This document shows, piece after piece, positions 55,625 through 64,000 of a stretch of DNA of 64,000 nt; position 1 is the first letter of the stretch; the number at the start of each line of letters is the position of its first letter. The notes beneath the pieces were generated by a model. The model saw only the letters and a program-made list of their open reading frames with translations, was not told the origin of the DNA and did not search any database. This DNA comes from Sternotherus odoratus. Its lineage: Eukaryota; Chordata; Testudines; Kinosternidae. Position numbers and translations under genes: made by a program. Location: contig JAVMKO010000004.1 in NCBI GenBank assembly GCA_032164245.1, positions 34,759,626-34,823,625 on the forward strand. Reading direction: 5' to 3'.

Positions 55625-56530
55625 TAGCCATGAACTATGGATAGGGTAGGGCAGAGCCACACTGCTCCTGGGGGAGCTCAGACATGCATCAGGAGGGCAG
55701 AATTTCTCCTGGAATTCCCTGGCTCACAAGCAGCGCATGGCCACTATTACTTTTCCCACAAATTGTCATTGGCCGTGCACTCCTGGAAAATGTTGAGCAT
55801 TTCCTTTACCTTAGTAGTCAGCTCTCCCAGTTCTTTGTGGAGAGATCAAACATTGTGCCAGTGCATCCTTCGGAAAGTTGCTTTGTCATGTCTTTATTGA
55901 CAGAGATCTGTGGATGGAAACAAAGATCCTGGTCCACAATGCAGTGTAGTCATCCCTGCTCTTTTTTATGGGTTCAAGACATTGGTGACCTATAAACACC
56001 ATTTTAAGAGTCTGGAGTGGTACCACCAGCACTGTCTTAGGAAGATTCTCCATATATTAGATGGGAAGATTGTTACACCAATGCCAGAGTACTCTCTGGA
56101 GCTAACATCACCAGTGTTGAGGCAAAGTTGAAACCTCAGTTTTTCTGGGCTGGCCATTGTATGTGGATGGCTGATACTCATCTTCCGAAACCCCCTCCTC
56201 TTTTTCACAGCTTGGTAATGGCAAGAGGACTCACGAGGGACAGAGGAAATGCTATAAGGACACCCTGAAAGTATATCTTAAGGAGGGCAGCATTGACCCC
56301 ACAAATTTGGAAAAGCTGACTGACAATAGACTGCAATGGCATTGCATCATACATCAAGCCTCAGCCCGTTTTCAAGAGAACTGCTTTGCTCAGGAGGCTG
56401 AGAAACAGTACAGGAGGAAGGAAAGTACAGCATCCTGGTCAGAATTTGTGCACTCTCCAAGCAACCACCTGTTGGACATGTGGAAAATCCTGCAGAGCAT
56501 GATTTGGACTCTTCAGCCATCTTAAATCTC
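55625..56530 (+). pseudogene. Non-LTR retrotransposon RT C-terminal remnant
   Basis: Interrupted plus frames show the order expected for the C-terminal part of a LINE polyprotein: ENVEHFLYLSSQLS near 55785, then VVIPALFYGFKTLVTYK and LEWYHQHCLRKILHI (55940-56060), then a broken frame corresponding to the RWAGH region near 56145, then GSIDPTNLEKLTDNRLQWH before and into the frame at 56307-56525, followed by a basic Arg/Lys-rich segment. Frameshifts and stops separate these blocks. This is not CR1; the clade is unresolved. Confidence 0.7.
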
Positions 56531-56552
56531 ATCAATGACTTCCTCGTCCCTC

Positions 56553-56566
56553 CCCCCCCCCCCCCG
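56553..56566. repeat. C homopolymer run
   Basis: A run of about 14 C at the 3' side of the LINE remnant. Confidence 0.85.
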
Positions 56567-56639
56567 GCAGACATCACCCACATATCGAGGGATAGCCAAC
56601 AAGGCACCTTCTGCAAATGCTTATGCATGTGAGTAGCTT

Positions 56640-57904
56640 CACTTCATGTGAACAGACCCACTTAAATAACTGTTGCATTTGCAGGATCTCTTAAAAACAA
56701 TGCCATTTTTGTGAATGTGTGTTGGTGATATCTTTAATTCTTCATTCAGAGGATTGTTGATCTTACATAAACTCATATATGTATATTGCATTTGTGAAGT
56801 GCATATGGGTAAACACCCATACGAACCTATAGGGCTAAGCATTCATTTGAGTGGACTAATGCATATGTATTTTAATCCACTGAAGTGAATGTCTAGTTCT
56901 GTACATTTATTTGTGTACACTATATAGCATAAATATCAATATATAGTAATTCATTGAAACATGGTTTGTGTGAGAATCCTATATGAGCAGAGTGAATGAG
57001 AAAATTTTACTGCACCTTCCATCACAGACCAGCCACAGACCTATGAAGCACAGAATTAGTATTGACAGTTGTACACTTTATTATAGGGCAAAAGATTCTC
57101 TTAGGAAGGCAAGGTCAACAATCCTCTGAGGTGAAGAATTTCTTAGGCACACCAATGTTTGACGTCAAATCCCTTCATATGATTTTGTGGACTGATTTCA
57201 GCTGGAATTCAGAGGCAGGTTTTGAGTAGCAGAACAGCTTGCTAGATAGGAACTTAAAGCTATTTATTCGAAGGTGACCCTGTTATATTTCTTTAAATTT
57301 TGTGATGGGTCATGGGCCAAATTCTGTAGCCGTACCCGGTTTTTACTTCTCTTTACTCAGGCAAACTCTCATTGACCTTAATATGTGTTTAGCCAGAATA
57401 AAGATTTTAAAGATGTGACCTCATAAATTGACTTTGTTATTTTCAATTCAATTCTTCTGATGCAGATGACTTTAATCCTATTTATGGCATCACACTTTGA
57501 TGCATGTGACTTTGCTATTAAGACTTCTAAAGACACATTTGAGGAAAGTCACACCCTTCTGTAAAATTTCCTTTTTAGTACAATGTACTTCTCTTTCAGA
57601 TAAGAAATAAAGGGAAATCTTAACCAGTCTATCATTAAATATCCCATCATGATTTTCCTTAAAGTGTGGTGTCAGTCTCATTCTCCCGTTCAGTCCAGTT
57701 AATTACATGTTGGCTACCTAACTTCCCACTTCAGTTTCAAATAAATACAATATTTTTCTTTTGCGTGAAAAGTTTAATAACCCAAAATATTGATAATCTG
57801 ACATTGTACTTCCATTGTCTTAACATGTATAGATATTAATCAATATGTAGTATATTGACCATATCTGGTATATTATTTTCCTTTTCTTTAAAAATTATTT
57901 ACAC
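56640..57904. other. Unassigned AT-rich DNA
   Basis: No gene or element recognised. Short frames at 56639-56842 and 57490-57681 are without domains. Confidence 0.4.
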
Positions 57905-58010
57905 ACACATACCATATTAAGATTGTGTGTGTATATGTATAGTGTGTGTATGTATATATATAGTGTGTGGGTGTCTACACACACCCACCCACACCCACAC
58001 CCATATTATT
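57905..58010. repeat. Compound TG/TA/CA microsatellite
   Basis: GTGTGTGTATATGTATAGTG-type runs are followed by CACACACCCACCCACACCCA, so the plus strand changes from TG-rich to CA-rich and can fold. Confidence 0.9.
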
Positions 58011-58540
58011 TTTTTTGGATGGGAAACTGAATGTTTGGAGGTGGGAGGTAGAAGAGCTCTTAAGAGAATAAAAAAGCATAAAGAGGGAAGATGTAATCCA
58101 GTTATGTTCTGTGTATATTCTTCTTGGCTATCCCATAAATTATTCTTTTTATTTAATTCCTTACATTGATTTGTACTGTAGTTGGGTGCTGTTTGAAAGG
58201 CTACTTCTCTCTCCAACTGGTTGCAGTAAATGAAGTTTACGTGACCATTTTGTTACAGTGATTTTTGAGATACTTTATTATAAAAGTACTATTCACAAGA
58301 AAATTCATTAAGTGGCTAAATATATTTGTAAACATCTGCAGAAGATCCCTTTTTCTTGTTGTCCATATTTTGTTTAGAAAATCATAGTACTAAATCTTTA
58401 TACATTCCAAATACAAATACATTACAAATAGTTTACTTTCTTTACTAGTTGTGCATTCCTTATACATCAAATGAAAAATGCTCACTTCAGAATCAGCAAC
58501 TGAGGAGAGTACAGTTATGAAAATAATCTTCATTGTCAAA

Positions 58541-58581
<41 letters not shown>

Positions 58582-58622
58582 GGGAGGTGTGAGTGAATGA
58601 ATGAATGAATGAATGAATGAAA
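58541..58622. repeat. (TG)n and (TGAA)n microsatellites
   Basis: A (TG)n run at 58541-58570 is followed by TATATATA and, from about 58594, about seven GAAT units. Confidence 0.93.
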
Positions 58623-59757
58623 ATATTGATAGTGAGCTTCGCTGTTGTTCTGTTACTTGGTATACACTTTCAATATCAGGCAGTTATGAACCTGCGCTCT
58701 ATTCAAGACCCTCAATACTCCTTTTTTGGGTAGATATCTAGTGAGAATACAGACCTTCCAGAGTGTTGTGGAGAGAGAAATCCATTAAGGGATGTGACCA
58801 ATTGAATCAATTTTTTTAAGTTTCACTGTGATGTGAATTTCATAGACTTTTTAAAATACATCTTTGCAAACACTTTCATGCTTTAAAGGGAAGTTGGTTA
58901 AAATGGCCTCGTTCCTGGTATGGCATTGATGAAAAGTGATTTTTAAGACCCTGTCACAAACTAAAATGTGCTTTATTTGTTTTTGATGTGAAATTTTCCA
59001 CACAGTATTTCTAGCCTGAGTTACATGGGCTTTTAGAAATCCGAACCTGCTTTATTCCAGTTTTCTCTTCAGGTGAGAATACCTACAAATTGCAATACAA
59101 TATGGAAATTAAAATGGTTAGACACATTTAAAACAGACTGGAGAAAGCACAAGGTAACACAATAAGCTGTAGGGAGCAATCACTAACCAGAACACTGTAC
59201 GGGTCTCTTCCTTCCCTGATTTCCATGGGTATCTAAAATGTAATTAGACATTTTTGGGATCTGTTCATATAATCACGGGGGAAGGGTTATTGCTGCGTTG
59301 AGAAATTTTTTCTTTAATCCAGTGGAGAAAAAATGTATTTGCAGAACTTTCCACGAGACATCTTTAGTTGCAGCTGCAGTAACAGGAGGCCTTGAGAACT
59401 GTGGAATTCAGCAGTGAAAGGGTTATCTGCCCTCTTGAGTATGAGAGCACACCCTGAACTAGCCTGGAGGCATGGAGATAATAATAGCATGGGAGGGTGG
59501 CAGCCTGCACTCTGGAACGGTTTATGAGGAGGAAGTCTGCAATTACATATTTCTGGACAAACATTAACCAAGACTGAAGCCCAGCTTGGAAGAAGAAAAA
59601 CAGACTGGAACCTCCAGTAATATAGCTGTTATGTGGGATGAAAACAGCAGTCAAACTCTCATGTGGGTGGAGGTAAAAGCAAAGGTAAAAATGCCCAAGG
59701 AACAATGCACAAGGCTTGATAACATTTAACAACCTTGCAGAAGATATCGCTTGCATG
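58623..59757. other. Unassigned DNA
   Basis: No element recognised. A long minus frame (59364-59876, 170 residues) begins inside the hAT at 59766 and has no domain; it is treated as chance. Confidence 0.4.
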
Positions 59758-59765
59758 TCTCTGCT

Positions 59766-59888
59766 TAGGGTGACCAGACAGCAAGTGTGAAAAATCGGGA
59801 CCGGGTTGGGGGGTAATAGGAGCCTATATAAGAAAAAAACCCCAAAATTTGGACTGGCCCTATAAAATTGGGACATCTGGTCACCCTA
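59766..59888. mobile_element. hAT-type MITE, 123 bp, perfect TSD
   Basis: Starts TAGGGTGACCAGACAG and ends ACATCTGGTCACCCTA. The 8-bp repeat TCTCTGCT is perfect at 59758-59765 and 59889-59896. The alternative reading, a TcMar element with TA target and GGGTGACC ends, is less good because the extra 8-bp repeat would be unexplained. There is no coding capacity. Confidence 0.88.
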
Positions 59889-59896
59889 TCTCTGCT

Positions 59897-62800
59897 ACAC
59901 AGTGGATATTGCAGAGAACGAGGCGATTTTTGAAGTGTTGTCTGACTGCGTAACAGACCAAAGCCACGGCAATGAAACTATTGTTTGCTACATTCATGGC
60001 CTAATCCATTTATATCTGTGGTTTCAGAGCTTGCCACCAAGCATTGATACGTCTCCCTTTAAACACAAGTTACTATGGGCATCTCTTAATCACTGTGGTT
60101 ACCACACTGGGAACAATTGCTATTCTGTGCTGTGGTTTTGTAAAGCAATATTCTTATTTAGGGCTTTATGTGCTAAACTTATATGTACCCATTTTGTCAT
60201 TGACTCTGCCTACCTAAAAGTGGAACTGTTACACTAAAATTAGGTAGGCATCTGAATGATATACATTTCCTTTCCTTTGTTTTTTATGGTAGACCACAAC
60301 CCTTGTAAAGAAATTGTCCACTCATTACTGTATGCCCTGGGGAAAGGGAGGAGTGGCAGAATATAGACCAATAAAGGAGGTAGAGTTATCCCAAAAGAAA
60401 CACTTGCTGCAGCAAGCATAGTATGTAAATTCCAAAGTTAAATGCTTTGAAAAATGTCCAAGCAATGAAGAGACATAAATTACTTATGGGGGGAAGGGAA
60501 GGGAGCAGGAGGAGGAGGGGGAAGGAAGAGAATTGTAAACATTTCTATAAGGAATATTTGCCTCGCCATTACTTCTAAGTGAATAGATGACATTTCTTTA
60601 GGGAAATAATAGCAAGACAGTTGAAAATGAGGCACCCAAACCTGGATTAAACTGTTAAAACCAAGCAAAATTATTAACATTACTACATTTTGGCAATTAA
60701 ATTTTTGACAATTTTATCTAGGGGTAAGGTTGTCACTTCTAGGTCACCTATCCCATGCTGGCCTGCTTGTGACCTGGAGACTCAGTCATTAACATCTGAT
60801 AGTTCTTAGGTGGCATTTATGTCTCAACTGGGAAAGATAGTGGAAAGATGTTCCTTTCCTAAAATATACCCTCACAATTATACTAATTAGTACTCATGTT
60901 GGCAGGCCCACAAGAGAGAGTGAGTGGGAACCCAGTCTGAACTCACCCCCAAACATCGTCTGTATTTGAACAAGATTATATTGGAAAGACTCTGCTGACT
61001 CTGCTCTGTTTTTATGAAGGATGAACAGATATTTTCAGTTTTCAGGGCTTTTATTAACACTAACATTTTGTAAAAAATAGTCAAGTCAAAGTGTGTAGTG
61101 ATAGCCAGCTAAAATACAATGCATTTTAATGAAATACATAAAGTAGATTATGATCACTGCAGAGGAATGAAATTATAGCATAGTAGTGGGTAAGTACTAT
61201 TTTGATATAAAATGTATACTTGATTGATTCTCACTAAAAACCAATTAAGAAATGGGGTTCCAGATCTTCAACAACAATAATTTAGGGCCTGATCCAAACC
61301 CAGTGCTAGTCTTTTTCCAATTACTTCACTATGTTTTGCCTGTAGATATGTTACAGATTGGTGGCTAATGCAGGGACCGTTATTGTAGTATAATGAATGC
61401 CACCTTCAAAATCGAAGATCTCTTTTCTTACATGGAAAATATGAGGCTTCAGACAACACTTAGTTTGCTTTGGAATGACTTGTTAGAAACTCTCCGGTAA
61501 CTCCAAAATCTTTTAAAAGTTACTTGAGAGGAAAAAGCAGTCCTGGAGAGGAAAATCACTTCTCGGACTTTTGGCTAAGATCATGTGTTGTATGCATTCT
61601 GCCAAAGCTGTGGGTCATCTTATTACAAAAGAGAGGTGGTCAGTGGCTGGCAGGGAATTATGAGGACTCTTTAATTTTTCACTCCCCATCCTCCCTCCAC
61701 GTCAGAAAGGTGAATTTTGCAGAGTATCCAGAATATCACCAAAGACTGATGTGATAGGATATTTGGAGAGGGTTAACGTTTTGCTTCCCTATGACGATAA
61801 GGGGTAGAAAGGAGTTTCTGTAGGTGGCTGGTTGAGTTCCTATTTAAACTATTAATTGTTATAATAGTTATTAATAGTGTATTGGGGTGCCTACAGCCCT
61901 GGATAGGTGTTTCTTATTAGTATTTAAATCTAAATAAAATATACCCATGTATGTACAAAACAGGGGTGGGAATAGGGGGAAGTAGGAGGAGACTAACATG
62001 AAGCGTTACTTTCCATTGCAAAGAGAATGCGAGTCTGAGCTGGTTGAATTCACTTTCTTTTGAGGATGGAAAAGGCTTGAGGCCGAGACGTGCACAGTCT
62101 TTCAGATCTTTATATTTGCATCTTTAGATTTCCAAGGACTTCTTGAAAGGGCAGACTCTGAGCTTGTTCTTAATCCTTTTAGTAACTCATCAGAATAGCA
62201 GGCAGCACTAAAGAGACAGGTTCAGTTTTTGACTGGCAGCTGAACTTCATGTTGAAAAGTCTCTTTCACTAGTGTATATACACATCCTGCTGTCGGACAA
62301 TCTTAACTTTATCTGCATAAAGATTTAGGAGTATATATTAATATATGAAGGGTAAAATTCTTTGAGAATGTTGAAATTACACTTTTTAAAAAAACTAGAA
62401 GTTAGGAGGTTCATCAGGCCACCATTAGCCTCCGTAGTCTCATCAGTGGTCACCTCAAGTGCCAAATGAGTCAAAATTGGCTTTCACAGGCTCCAGGCTA
62501 GCTTTCACAGGCTAGCTCCCAAAGAGTCAAAGTATGCTCCTTGGGGACTAACAAATTTACTTAGGCTTGTTCAGAATCAGGAGTTGTATGAATTTGGCAC
62601 TACGTTTGGCTAGGGTGTCTTGAAAATATAGTACACTAGTATCAATGTGCTTAATGGTTTCCTTTCTTTCTCTCTCTTCAATTTCCCTGCTCTGTAACTG
62701 TGAGCTGGGAAGGAAGGTTTGGACTCAGCACTGCTGGTTACACATTGATCAATTTCCAGTGCGGGTCAAGATGACTCCTTCTTTTCCATATACCACAGAG

Positions 62801-64000
62801 CCTATTAAGACTTGAAGAGACTTACCAGGTGGTAAATGAGGTCTAATCAGCTCTTATGGGACTCTAGGGGCTCTGCCCTCTTATGGATGTGCCTTTGTCT
62901 CTCCCCTTCACACCTCAGGGCACACTATGTTGTGCATTTTTATTAATAATGTTAAGTAAAAGTCTTAAAAGGGCACTCCTATATTCCCAATCTCAAAGCA
63001 CCCTATTGTCAGGAAAAGACTGCTCTAATTACTGAGACTCTGGTGGACCACATTAGCACATACCAGAGCTATGAGGGTTGGCACAGAAAGAGTCCTGTAC
63101 CCACCAACACACTGAATAGAATAAAGTGACTACTAACAATTGCATGAAACATAAGTCTCTTGCTCTTGTAAATAACCCCCGTGATAAGTTCCTCTGATAC
63201 AAGGCATAACATTCTGACTCCTTAACTCTAGTGTTTCAGATTGTAAAATTCAGCAATAATTAGTGTGAGAGGAAAAAGGCCTATGAAGACAGAGTAGTGT
63301 TGACAAGAAGCTTGTACCATCTGCCTTGTTCCTCCACAAATCCATCAGCACCCTCCCAGCAGCTTGACCTCCATAAGAACATGGAAAGAAGATGTTCTTG
63401 GGATTAATCATTAGCAAATGTCCCTTGACTCTTTCTCCATTTCCCATCTGAGTTTAATTCCAACAGAAGGGAACCCTGATGTATGCCTTCAGGTATAATT
63501 ACCTCAAGACAGACTGACCATTTAAGCACAGATGACATTGCTTAGCTTTAATTAGTGTAAACTGGCAGAGTTTATATGACCAGTAGTTTTGGGGACTGTC
63601 AGAGGCATGAAAGCATATTTTGCATATCATTTCCTGCAGAGGCTAAGACTCTGGTCCTAGCTGAGAGGCAGGTAATGAGGGTTAAATTTTTTTAGTGATT
63701 TTGGTCTATCATGGCTATGAACATGAAGTAACATGCCTGGGGAATAGTGATGCTCAATCAAAAAACCAAACACTCTCCCCTCCCAACTCACACATACACA
63801 ATGTGAAGCAAGGAATTAATGAAGGTTCTTCTTTAAAGAATTAGTGGGATTTCTAGCAGAAACTTCATTAGATTTCTTTTTTTAGAGCGGTGATTTGACA
63901 CTGGTAATAAGAGAATGCGTTTTATAGTAGGACACATACCCATTTCTAACTCATTCCCCAAACATCTGCAGATAATTAATCTATTACAAATAGTGTAGGG
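59897..64000. other. Unassigned DNA to the end of the window
   Basis: About 4.1 kb without a confident element or gene. A purine tract lies at 60486-60530 (GGGGGGAAGGGAAGGGAGCA). A short direct duplication of GCTTTCACAGGCT lies at about 62481-62514. Frames at 59902-60237 (111 residues), 61524-61754 and 63250-63447 have no domain. Confidence 0.4.

Noticed and set aside
57905..58216. Small frames over the compound microsatellite
   Set aside because: The residue periodicity reflects TG/CA repeats, not a protein.
59364..59876. 170-residue minus-strand frame
   Set aside because: Starts in the hAT at 59766-59888, has no domain, and its start is transposon-derived. A host exon cannot be excluded by eye but nothing supports it.
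59902..60237. 111-residue plus-strand frame
   Set aside because: No domain or splice context seen; its length is plausible by chance in a 64-kb window.

Overview
This window looks like vertebrate nuclear DNA from a sauropsid, most likely a turtle; a crocodilian is the main alternative. The reasons are many decayed CR1 LINEs, CORE/MIR-type SINEs, short non-autonomous hAT elements with 8-bp target-site duplications (TSDs), PIF/Harbinger-like elements carrying a Myb/SANT-like gene, and a short repeat family beginning near GTAGCCGTGTTAGTCTG that I associate with turtle and crocodile genomes. I find no intact host protein-coding gene and no exon I can defend. Nearly all reading frames are chance frames, frames inside GC-rich transposon interiors, or decayed transposon genes. 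There is no rRNA gene, CRISPR array or bacterial operon. One tRNA-derived sequence is present, but only as a SINE-like remnant. The window is best read as intergenic or intronic sequence.

Layout. 1-7.4 kb: small repeats, a purine-rich tract, a 134-bp hAT, old LINE pieces, two palindromic MITEs and a 499-bp hAT. 7.4-10.4 kb: mostly unassigned AT-rich DNA. 10.4-15.8 kb: a MIR, a fold-back repeat interrupted by a hAT, and hAT and Harbinger-like elements, one hAT lying inside a Harbinger-like element. 16-23 kb: MIR, CR1 and a TcMar-like element with a GC-rich minisatellite core. 24.3-25.6 kb: a CpG-rich, repeat-poor block, the best candidate for host regulatory sequence. 26.5-33.1 kb: a CR1 split by a hAT, a 793-bp hAT, and a 936-bp hAT with perfect TSDs and a 60-bp minisatellite. 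36.9-38.8 kb: a Harbinger element followed by a Helitron. 41.6-46.6 kb: the most informative region, where a CR1 holds a solo LTR, which in turn holds a Helitron, with a second solo LTR of the same family just downstream. 48.2-56.5 kb: a perfect hairpin, another CR1, an exact 214-bp duplication, MITEs, a tRNA-derived SINE head and a LINE reverse-transcriptase remnant. 57-64 kb: microsatellites, one small hAT and otherwise unassigned DNA.

The strongest results rest on structure readable directly from the bases. Eleven hAT-type insertions have visible 8-bp TSDs, seven of them perfect. Two solo LTRs have perfect but different 5-bp TSDs. Two Helitrons share their ends but not their interiors, and one can be checked against an empty site in the window. 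Four members of one repeat family are flanked by 10-12-bp direct repeats, and one of them is a long snap-back palindrome. Family names rest on my memory of repeat consensus sequences and were not checked against a database.
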